Shown here: piece after piece, positions 12,645 to 23,241 of the stretch
Layout: every line of letters starts with the position of its first letter
Position numbering within the stretch: the first letter of the stretch is position 1
Source of the DNA: Monilinia fructicola
Taxonomy: Eukaryota; Ascomycota; Leotiomycetes; Helotiales; Sclerotiniaceae
Length of the DNA: 64,000 nucleotides
Assembly: GCA_008692225.1 (NCBI GenBank)
Contig: VICG01000009.1
Coordinates: forward strand, 806,001 to 870,000
Direction: 5' to 3'
Position numbers and translations under genes: made by a program
The notes under the pieces: generated by a model
What the model saw: only the letters and a program-made list of their open reading frames with translations
Databases searched by the model: none
What the model was told of the DNA's origin: nothing

Positions 12645-13032
12645 TGCCATGGCAATGGAGAACGATGACCTTAGAAATAAAGTAGGCCTGGTTCAAGTTA
12701 TTGCATCTCATAGTCTAGCTGTCCGCGAGAGATTTCCCAAGGTGGCAAATCGAAGCTCGCTGAAGGAAACTGGATGTAAAGTATGCGCGCAAACATGTTC
12801 AGACACTTCTCAAACATGATGCACATATGATGGACAATGACAAACGTCGAGAAAAAACTCTACATCATGCAAGGAAATCTACACCGACCTGGACAAATTA
12901 TGGTCTGCGGAGAAGAAGGGTATCTACTTTGACACCAAAGATGAGGGGAATGGGATTGCTGTAGAGCGTTTTCTCCGGGAAATGACTAAAATTGTGGAGG
13001 AAACTATCAAAGACAGCAAAGGCTTAATCTAG
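12645..13032 (+). pseudogene. remnant of an unknown coding sequence
   Basis: Two segments look translated. One starts at an ATG near 12,649 and reads AMENDDLRNKVGLVQVIAS.., with a GTATGC donor-like site at 12,781. The second, about 12,856-13,032, reads CKEIYTDLDKLWSAEKKG and ends KIVEETIKDSKGLI before a TAG. Both are charged and helical. An intron of about 60-75 bp could join them, but no joint gave a confident acceptor. The product is unknown, and its helical character resembles the coiled-coil array at 53-62 kb only in a general way. Confidence 0.3.
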
Positions 13033-14471
13033 TGAGTCTTATGATAACTAGGGGGCTGAAAATCTCAAAGTATGATGAGACAATCTCCGGAAAATCACTT
13101 AGAAATTGCCACAAGCTCGGGCGACGTGAAGGATCAGTCACGGTTGGGATTTCACTTTCTTGTAACTAGTTAGCTTTAGCGACATTTAGTTTTATGTTGA
13201 AGGGGAAAATAAATGAGTTGAAGTCAATTAGCCAAATAATTTTGGGGTAGATTGAAACCTGGTCACTGTTAGAATGGCAATAATAGTGTACAACGTGACC
13301 ATATGTCACCTTCTGAAGTTATCATTCCTGCGATTTTGGGCCTCATATGTGAATTGTCGTAGCTGAACTCACCACCTCGTAGGATTAGAAATAGGGTAAA
13401 GGCATGTTAGAAGTATATAGTAATGTTACCGCAGTGCTGTTTCCTGCAAATTCTGACCTTTGAACAAGAGCTCTAGGAGCTGGTTCTCGAAATGATTAAG
13501 CCTATCCGAGATCAGTCTTGGAAACCACCATTCATCATGGGTGTAGCTAAGAGAAGAATGTCATAGGAAGCTCTGTATATATGAAATCTTAAGCCAATGA
13601 TCAGAGTCGAAAGCGAGCTTTGTAGGTCACTTACAGGGAAACTAGACGCTCAAGAACCTTGGACCTTAACTCAAGAACATACTCCAGTAAATCTGGGCAG
13701 CAAAGGCCAAATCAACCATCTATCCATGCGAATGAATCAAACGCATTTATACCTGGGAGAAGTTTTCACCTTTCTCAAATTTCAAGATGTGAGAAAGAAG
13801 CCCCTCTGGATCTCATCAATGAACGATGGATGAATCGATGATGAGCATGGTTGCCAGCTGAAATCAGAATTAGACAACGAACCCAGAATTGAACTACAGA
13901 GATTTCAGCTTCCTCCTCTTCTTAATCACTGATATATGCAACCAAAAATTTCCACCCCTCCTTTATCCAATCAAACAACATAAAGCAGTATTTACCAGGT
14001 TGAATACCTGTATAGTAATTGACTAGTGATGTGACCTGTAGCCAAGTGACCAAGATCCATTTACTAGTCAAAGATCGTGCAGTAATCGTTATCTACCCAA
14101 TTATATACACAGTATTCATAGTGTGGTACATCTTGGTCATCCTTGAATTGGAGCGTATAGTGATGAAGTATTACTGAATGAAGCTATCCTCCAACTGTTG
14201 CCCTTGCAATCTACATGGCCCCCCTTGTTCAACCCCTTCAACCCCTTCAACCCCGCATTATCCCTACCCCGGATTCTGAAAGCCGATGTATTGTCTCATT
14301 TTCTATTCATCCGTACACCGTATATATGTACGACATTAATGCTGCATGTAGAATTAGATCAGGACCTGCTGTGCTACGATACACTGACTCCCTTCCGGAA
14401 AATGCCCCCATAAAGTTCTTGTATCGAAAACCTTCACTTTTGTCTGAAAACCCCTTTTAGCCCCTTCAATC

Positions 14472-16171
14472 ATGGCCATAACTACAGAAGCGCCAGAAAA
14501 GATCTTCAATACCCCTAATTTTGAGATGCGAGAGGAAAAGACTGTGCCAGCTGAGCTCGAGAGTGCGAATACCAGCCCAGCAGACGAAGAAATCCAAATC
14601 ACTAGAGAAATAGACCGTCTAGTTACCAAGAAAATCGATAGAAACGTTGTGCCATGGTTATTTGGACTATGGCTACTCGCTTTCATTGATCGTTCCAATA
14701 TTGGGAATGCTAAAATCGATGGATTGGCAGCGGACTTGGGAATTCTCAAGGGAACAAAGTTTAATATTGCTTTGGCTATCTTCTATGTTCCTTACATATG
14801 TGTTGATAGTATGCATGTCTCCCGATCTATCTAGATATTGCTAATATCACAGTACAGTTCCATCGAATTGGCTCGTCAAACGAGTAGGCGCTGGATACTA
14901 TCTACCCATCCTGATGATTAGCTGGGGCTTCATAAGTCTCTGTATTGGATGGGTAACAACATGGGAAGGATTACTCATTGCACGTTTCTTCCTGGGGCTC
15001 ATGGAAGGTGGATTACTAGGAGGTATGATAATATATCTAGCCATGTTCTACCGTCGTCACGAGCTCATGCGTAGAATTGGCCTATTCTACTGCGCCGCCC
15101 CATTATCGGGGGCTTTCGGTGGTCTTCTCGCCACTGGACTTTCAGAGATCAAAGCCCCAGGGTATAATGGCTGGCCATTTATTTTCTTTGTAGAAGGGGC
15201 TATAACTGTTATCTTTGGGATTATAACCATATTCTTCCTACCGCATACCCCTTCACACTCCAAATTCTTAACCGAAGAAGAACGTTACGTCGCCATTCAT
15301 CGTATGAAGCTTGACTATCGAGGTGCTTCACCCGTTGCCAACATAGACAATGAGAAGTTTAGTTGGCACTGGGTGAAACTTGCTGTGTTTAATTGGAATA
15401 CTTGGTTACTGTCACTTAACTTCTTTGCAGTCATCACTCCTATCTATTCATTTTCTCTTTTCTTGCCCACTATTATCACTGCTTTGGGCTATACTCGGGT
15501 AAATGGTGAGTTAACAATCTTTTGCAATCTTCTCTTATTCTCTAAAGTCAAGAATCCAAGCTAAGAAACATCAGCAAACCTCCTCACCGCCCCCCCAAAC
15601 ATGGCCGCTTTCCTCAGCGTGATTCTCGTGACTTCCCTCTCAGACCACTTCAAGCGCCGCGGTATCTTCATGCTCATCTGCTCCAGCATTGCCATAATTG
15701 GTTATGTAATGCTCATTGCCACCTCAAAGCCTCACATTCAATATGGTGGTACATTCTTCGTCGCCGCTGGAAGCTTTGCGTGCCCACCTATAGTTATGGG
15801 TAAGCCTCCACTTGTCTCTCCACATCTTAGCCCTCCCCGAACTGACCCTCCTTCCCTAAGGTTGGCTAGCAAACAACACTTCTCCGCACTACGTACGAGC
15901 CTCCGCCTCAGGGCTTCAAATCGGCATCGCCAACATCGCTGCTTTCATCGCAACCTTCACCTATATTGCTGCGGACGCCCCTCGGTATCTAACTGGCCAT
16001 GCAATAAACCTCGGTATGTTAGGGTTGTGTTTGGTGGTTACTAGTATTACGATGGGGTACTGCAGGTGGGAGAATCGGATGCGGGAGGGTGGAATGAGAG
16101 ACGGAAGGTTGTTGGAGGGGAATACAGAGAGGTTAGGTCATAGACATCCGGAGTTTAGGTATACCGTTTGA
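14472..16171 (+). CDS. MFS anion:cation symporter, allantoate/nicotinate permease-like (506 aa, 4 exons)
   Basis: Plasma-membrane transporter of the fungal ACS family (relatives Dal5 and Tna1 import allantoate, ureidosuccinate or nicotinate); the actual substrate is not predictable. The N-terminal cytosolic tail is about 55 residues. The first helix follows with LLAFIDRSNIGNAKIDG, a family signature, then NWLVKRVGAGYYLP, ARFFLGLMEGG, AAPLSGAFGGLLA, and FLPHTPSHSKFLTEEER before the central loop. The C-terminal half has YTRV..ANLLTAPPN and ANNTSPHYVRASA. Introns: 14809-14857, 15506-15574, 15800-15860. For the second intron an alternative acceptor at 15565 would insert Glu-Thr-Ser; the CATCAG acceptor fits the family better. 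The joined frame is 1,521 nt with no break. Confidence 0.88.
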
Positions 16172-16751
16172 AGGATTGGGAATTGTTGCAACGAAAGAGC
16201 AACTAAGCTCAGCGAGTGTGTTACAAGCTGGATTGAGGTAATATGCGAGATTAGAGAATTATATGATGATAACAAAGCACAAGTATCAATGAGCAAACTT
16301 CAATATATATCGAGTCACAGTTCGGAGTGAAATGAAACTATTTTAATGAATTATATAACTTGCTATCTAATATCAATACCAACTACCAATACCTAGCAAA
16401 ACAAAGGGAAATTAAAAGGACTAAAATAGGCGAGAATGTTGGATTCCCCCTTGAAGAAGTATTTCGAAGGTCCCAAATCATATCCTTAGCTCCCTCCAAT
16501 CGTCTCCAACCCCAGTGAATAGATAAAAACTCATCAATCTCATCCTCCAAAAAGATAGAGCCCAAAGAAAGAAGAGAAAAAGAAAATCTTCCCACAACCC
16601 ATTCAACTCCAATTGCCCGACCTTTTTGCCAGCGCTTGTTTGCTCAGATACCTGTCGATAACCATCCACCAATTTCTAGAGAACTCTCAGACTTTCTTTC
16701 TGCATCGTGTTTTATATGTAACGTTGAGCGGCAGGGAGACGGTAAGATAAT
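16172..16751. other. convergent spacer
   Basis: This AT-rich spacer lies between the 3' ends of the ACS transporter (+) and the secreted-protein gene (-). No gene is seen; it likely holds both 3' UTRs. Confidence 0.55.
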
Positions 16752-17412
16752 CTAAGAAGGCAAAGGATCACAAATCCAACTCTGGACACCTTTGTAGTAA
16801 ATACCTTGTTCCTCTGCAACATTTTTTCCGTCGACAACGGCGTAGGGTTGATCCGCGGGACACTTTTATGAGTATATCAGTCAGAATTTGTACTTTTGAT
16901 CTCAATTTGAGTATCATTGTAAAGGGTGGGGGGTGAATATTCAATTGAATTGCGATTCTTACATCTTTTTGAGTATAAATCCAACAGCCAGGAGTGTTAT
17001 TGGTGTTGATGTTCATTGACTCGGTATTCTGGTTAAAGACATCAGGCATATTGTTACATACACCTGGTGTAGAATAACCATTGTAGACAAATCCTTCGTA
17101 GTTCTTATCGGTATACATTTGCACGAGAAGTCTGTTATATTATTTAGCTTGAACTAATTGTTTTGGCGGATTTTGATTGGACTAAATGCTAAATGGAAGG
17201 GAGAGGAATGAAAGTCCATACACTGATGTTTCATCTGGCGAGGCAAGATTGCAGCTACACTCATAAACACCTGGCCAAGAAGCTGGATTTTCCCAATAGC
17301 ATCCTGCGCTCCGAGAGCAAAATGTATCGGCTGCCTCTAGAACACCAGCGAATACGGTATAAGAGAAGGCAAGTGTGGCCAAAATGGAAGAAGTAGCCTG
17401 AGTGAAATGCAT
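16752..17412 (-). CDS. small secreted cysteine-rich protein (156 aa, 3 exons)
   Basis: The N-terminus (MHFTQATSSILATLAFSYTVFAG) is a convincing signal peptide of about 22 residues. The mature part has eight cysteines, consistent with four disulfides, in blocks such as TFCSRSAGCYWENP, YECSCN, GVCNN, PGCWIY, KDCPADQ and WICDPLPS. Introns lie at 17132-17221 and 16863-16962 (..ACTGAT..AAAAG); the joined frame is 471 nt. No enzymatic motif is seen. Size, secretion signal and even cysteine number fit an apoplastic effector-like or antimicrobial-like protein, but that function is inferred from form only. Its neighbours are transporters in an accessory-looking block. Confidence 0.75.
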
Positions 17413-19033
17413 GGCGATTGATGAGATCTGATAGCTTGAAACTGCGAATTGAACTGAGGAGACTGGAAGCCCAGATTGTCGGTTGCTTGTTGTTGGTTGA
17501 GCCTTGTATTGATTGAAAACCTGAAATTATTGTTGTGATGAAGAAAGAATGGTTGGCCGCTCTTCCCTGTCTTTATATATCTGTTTCCATGGCACTTACC
17601 ACATACCAACGACCACCTCACCTGAACATCAAGAAAATTCATTCTGTACTATTATTGCATGCTATTGCCAAACTCAGCCAAAGGTGTTATCCTCTGCCGG
17701 AATACTCATGTTCCGAAAAAGCAAGTACCTCATCTCATCGACGATGATCTTGCGGACATGCGGTTGTAGTCATCGTCGTAATGAAATCAAGCAGATAGGG
17801 TTAAGGAACATGTCCAAGAATCGAGATACGAGATAGAAGAAATGATACTCCACACAGAGGTACTGAGAGTCGCACAGGAAGCCTTTCCTTATTGGTGGCT
17901 TTTGGGCATACAAATCCACCCTGTCCCCATCAATGAAGCTTAGTTCCAGCCTTGCTTAAATTGCATTCTAGCTTGAACTGCAGCTTATTCCATCACGTAT
18001 GACAGTTGTGCAAATAGCTTGAAAGGTGTATAAAGAGATCTGATGAATGACGAGATTGATGTATCATCTGCACTGTTTGATCGACTGTTCTTGTACTATA
18101 GAATGTAGCAATATATCTCTGATCATCTTTGATCTTGATAGAATGATATGAGTCAATACCTAGGAGAGATTCCAACGTGCTGTATATCTACGACTTCAGA
18201 TGTTACAATGACGTCGGGTCGCTGAAAAAACAGCAGAAGCGTGGTAGACCGAATAGTACGAACCAAACCGAACAAACCCGGTCCAAAAAAGATGCACCAA
18301 AAGTTTCAAATGTATAGAGATAATGGCGTACGAATCCTCGGTCTTCACCGAGGACGTTGAGATCAAAATCGGATATGTGATAGAAATATGTCACGTTTTA
18401 CCTAGTCGGGATGTTTCTACGGTCGCTATGGCCAACACGGCCATAACACGAAGTAAAAGAAAGTACCGAGGGCACATTCAAGCACTGTAATCCCGTTGCA
18501 ATGCATCACTAGAGGCAACATTGGCGGCTGAGTGACTGATCCCCCACAATCTTGGAACAGCGTCTTCTGATAATTAAAGTCCTTGGTAACGATAGATCGT
18601 ACCAAGATGAGAATGAAAACGAAAAAAGCCATGAGATCTATAAATTTTCCGTGGTGAGTCAGGGATTCCTAATTTCCTAATGAACAGGAATTTATATTGG
18701 GCTCGCGAATGTCGAGAAGATGACTCGGCTTTTAAAAAATACACATCCCGACCTATGATGGGTTTGAACGTGGATGACTTTCTTCCCACACAAAATCTCC
18801 AAGAAAAGACGTCATAGTTCGCGCTTGAAAGCTGCTCAGAATTAAATGTAGCATGAGTATAGTTCGTTTGTCTAGCGAAGATTAACACCGTCCATGGTCT
18901 TTATGTAGTGTTAGGCCGAAAAAATAAGACCTAGATTCTGGAAACATACCTTTCAACAATCATGTTACCAATGAGGGGTTTGCCTCAACCTCGGTAGCAA
19001 AATCAATGTCTACTGTTCGATCGATCTTGAATA
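17413..19033. other. intergenic, no gene recognised
   Basis: This is upstream of the secreted-protein gene and downstream of the NADH kinase gene. Open frames are short and without domain signal. Confidence 0.5.
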
Positions 19034-20414
19034 TCACCCTTCACCAAAAGGATGATTGAATTTCAGCAGGCCATTCAAGCCTCCAACCCAGCCGTCGTCA
19101 TCCTTCATGCCACTTTTGGCCCCTCTCATAACACAGGGAACGCCTCCACCCCACTCATTGCTGCCTTTTACCATTTCCTCGCCCTGGACTCTTACTTCCA
19201 TACCAACGCCGACACCTATACTTCGTCTTTGTCCATCGATACTGACTTCAAGTTCCCTTCCCCGATTCTTTTCACTCAATCGAAGTTTGATCGGTGTATT
19301 CGCAGGTACAACAAGAGGTCTAAACGAAAGACTTCTCGGACAGATCGGTGTAAGAAGAAGGCTGCTGACCAGTGGATGAATGATACTTCCACCAGAACTC
19401 AAACTATATGCTGTACTTCCTGTTGGCGTGGAAATGATCATACCATCAGCAACAGCCTCAGTCAAAATTGATTGTTGACGAAGACCTCGATGATGGCCAA
19501 GTGTGCCTCTTTTCCTCGATGAATGATGACCTCATTCATAGCATGCCACATCTCCCTCTGTGCTCTCTTGGGTACTATTCCCATCTGCATCAAAGACCTC
19601 AACCTTCAGCCTACTCCTGAGAAGTACCTTCGAACTCCTGTTTGATCCCATAGACTTGCCTCTGATACTCGACCAGCCGGAAATATCGTCAGTCCTTTCT
19701 GAAGTAGATATTTGTACATGAGGATGCATTTCGTCTTGAAACAGTGGAGACCCTGCAGCAGCGCCCGACATGTAGACTTCTCGAAAGGCTCGCTTATATT
19801 CAGCGAATTTCCACTCTCCCAAAAATCCAAGAGTACCCATGCTAAATGAAAGAATTGGAGGGACATGGCGGGTTGTGCTGAAAAGAGATGATGCATGTAG
19901 GATTGTTCCATCTCCACCAAGGGTTGTTACCATATCAACCTTGGTTGGAAAGAGAGATGGAGAACTAGTAGTGTATATTGGAAATGGCAAGGAATTGTGT
20001 ATGCTCTCGGCAACCTTTTGCTCAAGAATCAGAGAGGAATTGCGGTAATTTGAGTGTATATGCCTGATATCCAGTCAGCAAATAGATCTACTTCAATCAT
20101 GGCAAGTTACACCAACTTCAAATACTCAATAAGAGCCTCTGAAACGACTGGGGAACGATCCTTCTTTATTATTAACATATTTCGCGGAGGTGAAGGCCAT
20201 TGTAAAGAAAGAAGATCACCCTCCCGGGATCCTATATATTTTCATGTGAATATTTGGCCCAAGGTACAAGAAAAATGTTTTTAGACTTACGGTGATATCT
20301 AGGAACTATCCTATCCGGAAGACTTGCTACATCTAGGATCTCGAATCTAGCTGCTGTGCTGCTAAAAGATCTATTTTGTACCCAGCGAGGTCTTGGCAAA
20401 GTCCTCGCGAACAT
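19034..20414 (-). CDS. mitochondrial NADH/NAD kinase, Pos5-like (3 exons, two frame breaks)
   Basis: Phosphorylates NAD(H) to NADP(H). The Arg-rich N-terminus ([19 protein letters not shown]) looks like a mitochondrial targeting sequence, hence the Pos5-like assignment. An in-frame ATG also lies 20 codons upstream, at 20474. Introns: 20232-20290 and 20064-20110. Motifs are [14 protein letters not shown], the NAD-kinase GGDG in [41 protein letters not shown], and [27 protein letters not shown]. Two breaks occur. About two bases are missing near 19547 between EGDV and WHAMNE, and one T is missing in the T-run (plus-strand 19464-19467) between NNQF and TEAVADG. Conservation is unbroken across both, and together they restore the frame. 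I favour consensus error over pseudogenisation, because every catalytic motif is intact. Confidence 0.85.
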
Positions 20415-21838
20415 ATTGGAGTTGAAAGGAGGTAAGATTGATATCGCCGTCACTGTTGTGTACGTATGATACATAGACAAAGCGCGAGATGATCTTATAC
20501 AAATTAGGGAAAGAAAGCTCTCTTAGATGATATATAGAACAAGAGAGACGGACACCAGCGGAGTATGATTGTCATTGATGATTGGTGGAGTGCCGTATCC
20601 GTGGATTATTTTTTGATTTGCGCAAGGGCAAGGCTCAATACTGTATTAATGTCGATGAATTAATTATATTCCGCTTGATGTAAAGCAAAAGCAAAAGCAC
20701 CATTATCATATCAGCTTATTGATCATCAATCTTGAATCTCTATCAACATATGAGTTTCGTGATGTTTTCTTTCTCATCCTTATGCATCCATGGATACTAT
20801 AACTAGCACTACCAAGGTGAATTGGAAGACATGGAAGAAAAAAAGAGAAAGAAAAGGCTTTATTATTATATCCGTTCCGTTCCGTCTTTAGAATTAAGAT
20901 ATGGTCCGTGCACGAAGTTTTTCCGGCCCGCCGATCGCTTTCCACGTGCTTTTTCTTTTTAAGTGAAGGCCGTAAGTAGTGAAGGCTTACTCCGTAATTA
21001 GTGAATTAAGCTGAGTCAAAGCTCACTCACATGTAATTATTAATTGGTTAATCAACCTTCACTTAACTTTACTATTATAAAGCTTTATTTATTTAATATT
21101 TAATATTTATTTATATATTCCTTTCGTCGTACTTATTTTATATATTTATATCTTTATATATTTATGTCTTTATATATTTATATATTATTATATATATTAT
21201 ATATCTATATATTTATTATCTATATATATCTATAGATATATATATATCTATATCTATATATATCTATATATATCTATATCTATAGCTATATATATATACA
21301 TATTCTTATATATTTATATCTTTATATATTTATATATTTATCTATATATTTATTATTATATATTTATTATCTATATATTTATTATCTATATTATTATCTA
21401 TAGCTATATATATCTATAGCTATATATATCTATAGCTATATATATACATATCTCTATATATACATATCTCTATATATTCATATATTCATAATTACTCACT
21501 ACATTTATACTACAAATGACTAGCTTATCGTTACTTGGCTCACCCCCACCAAATAAGCTAGCAGTCCTCCATAGGTTTACTGACTATCGTACTATGTACG
21601 TACTTGCTAGCTAGCTGCGAGTGGAACCAAACAGCCTTTCTAACCTTCCATCCTTCCATCCTTCCATCCTTCCAACCTTCCAGCCCTCCCGCCTTCCCGA
21701 GCACACGACAAAATCTGCCTAGTCGAATACTTTTTTTAAAGAAAGCCTCACCTCACTGTGGGTGTTCAAACCCCAAGAGGTCCTCTTCTACATCACTTCA
21801 AAAACAAAAACTACTTCTCAAAATTGGTTTAAATCATC
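20415..21838. other. divergent promoter region with TA-rich core
   Basis: This separates the NADH kinase (-) and acyltransferase (+) genes, which are transcribed away from each other. It contains an AT-rich block of about 440 bp and one TACTCCGTA 9-mer at 20988-20996. Pyrimidine-rich CCTTCCAT repeats near 21,650-21,690 probably belong to the acyltransferase leader. Confidence 0.6.
21060..21500. repeat. TA-rich low-complexity block
   Basis: About 440 bp are built almost wholly from TATATCTA/TATTTA units, with several local palindromes (e.g. TATAGCTATA and TATAGATATA). It could form cruciforms or act as an easily unwound promoter spacer. Nothing coding is present. Confidence 0.85.
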
Positions 21839-23241
21839 ATGCCCGATCAACATCTCAAGCAAAGGCACAATGCCTCCACTATGCCTGCAACCGGTCCCGG
21901 ATTTTGGAGGAGGAACCAGGGAAAAGGTAGTGGGAGACCATCCGTCGGGTGAAGTAAAACATGGGCTTGTCGCCCAAGTTTGCAGAATGTTAAGTTTCGC
22001 GACTTATTTCTGGGCTTGTTGTTCTACGTAAGTTGTGCTGGGTGAGCCTCGAGATTCATTGCTGACTCGAACAAGGATACAAGCTACACAACTTATCGGC
22101 CTTCCTTTGTATTGGATAAATCGAAATATCTACTATTCCTGGATGGCGCTCACCAAACAATCATTCGGGCTTGTAATAACGACTATGACACAATGGTGGA
22201 GTCCGACAGTAGTCAGAATAAGTGGTGATGCTTCAGTAGCAGGGCAGTTGCGGAAAACTGCAGATGGGAGGGCGGAATGCGATTTTCCTGAAAGATTAAT
22301 TATGATCGCGAACCATCAAGTCGGTACACTTTTAAAATCCTTGGATTCTTCATACTCATTTTTGATAGCTTTATACGGATTGGCTCTACCTCTGGTGGGT
22401 AGCATACACTAATCAATCTCAAACACACGGCTACATTTACATTATTGCGAAAGATTCACTCAAATGGGTTCCAATTATTGGTTGGGGAATGCAGTTCTAT
22501 AATTTTATATTCATGTCTAGAAAGATGGAAAAAGACCGGCCAGTAATGGCTCATCGTTTCAAGCAGCTTCAAGAGAAGCGCCCGGGAGCTTCGCAACTCG
22601 ATCCCATGTGGCTTCTGCTATTCCCTGAGGGTACCAATGCAAGCGATAATAGAAGGGCCGCGAGTGCGAAATGGGCAGAGAAAATTGGTGTTCAGGACAT
22701 GGAGCACGTTCTTCTTCTTCAAGGAGTACCGGTTCTTTCTTCTGTTTCAACGAATTGAAAAAAGACTGTTGATTATGTTTATGATTGTACAATGGCTTAT
22801 GAGGGTGTCCCGTAAGTACCAACCCCTTCGAATGACCGCATTATCTTAACAATTTATAGGAGAGGAAAGTTTGGACAGGATTACTTTACCCTGACCTCTT
22901 CGTATATCGAGGGACGACCCCCAAAATCGGTAAACCTCTTTTGGCGTCGGTTCAAGATTGCTGATATACCATTGGATGACCCCGAAAAGTTTGAGGTTTG
23001 GTTACGAGAGAAATGGTACGAGAAGGATGCTTTGATGGAGCAGTATATGACTACTGGTCGATTTCCACCCAACGTCGCTCCAGAGAAGGGGACCGTGGAG
23101 GATTTTATTGAAACTGAGGTTAGACCAAAGCATTGGTTTGAGGTCTTCAACATCTTTCTCGTTTTGGCGACTACAGGGTTGGTAGCAAACCTACTTGCCA
23201 AGGCATGGAACTTGGCCTTGTATGGTCGAGCAAGGGGATGA
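21839..23241 (+). CDS. 1-acyl-glycerophosphate/lysophospholipid acyltransferase, PlsC family (about 408-418 aa, 4 exons, frame breaks)
   Basis: ER-membrane acyltransferase of the LCLAT1/Cst26-like group that remodels phospholipid acyl chains. Motifs in order: LIGLPLYWINR (membrane), KQSFGLVITTMTQWWSP, motif I ANHQ..YTDWLYLWW, IPIIGWGMQF-type block, motif III FPEGT, PRSTG, AYEGVPRGKFGQDYF and GRPPKSVNLFWRR. Introns: 22028-22075, 22320-22368 (weak GTCGGT donor), 22812-22859. Just after the HVLLL block a C is missing near 22720, and an extra A lies in the A-run 22758-22763. The 40 bp between them must be read one frame over to give the conserved RSTGSFFCFNELKK. The start is ambiguous. The ATG at 21839 needs one T removed from 21902-21905 to join GPG to FGGGTREKVVG, whereas the ATG at 21870 needs no change. 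Confidence 0.85.

Larger units (their letters stand above)
11342..14471. other. spacer between two MFS genes with coding-like debris
   Basis: No intact gene is present. Two stretches look like remnants of coding DNA (11520-11765 minus; 12645-13032 plus) and are listed separately. The rest is AT-rich. A short minisatellite of CAACCCCTT units occurs at about 14,228-14,255, shortly upstream of the second transporter. Confidence 0.5.

Noticed and set aside
19052..19471. Plus-strand frames of 107-139 codons opposite the NADH kinase C-terminus
   Set aside because: They are antisense shadows of a conserved kinase exon.
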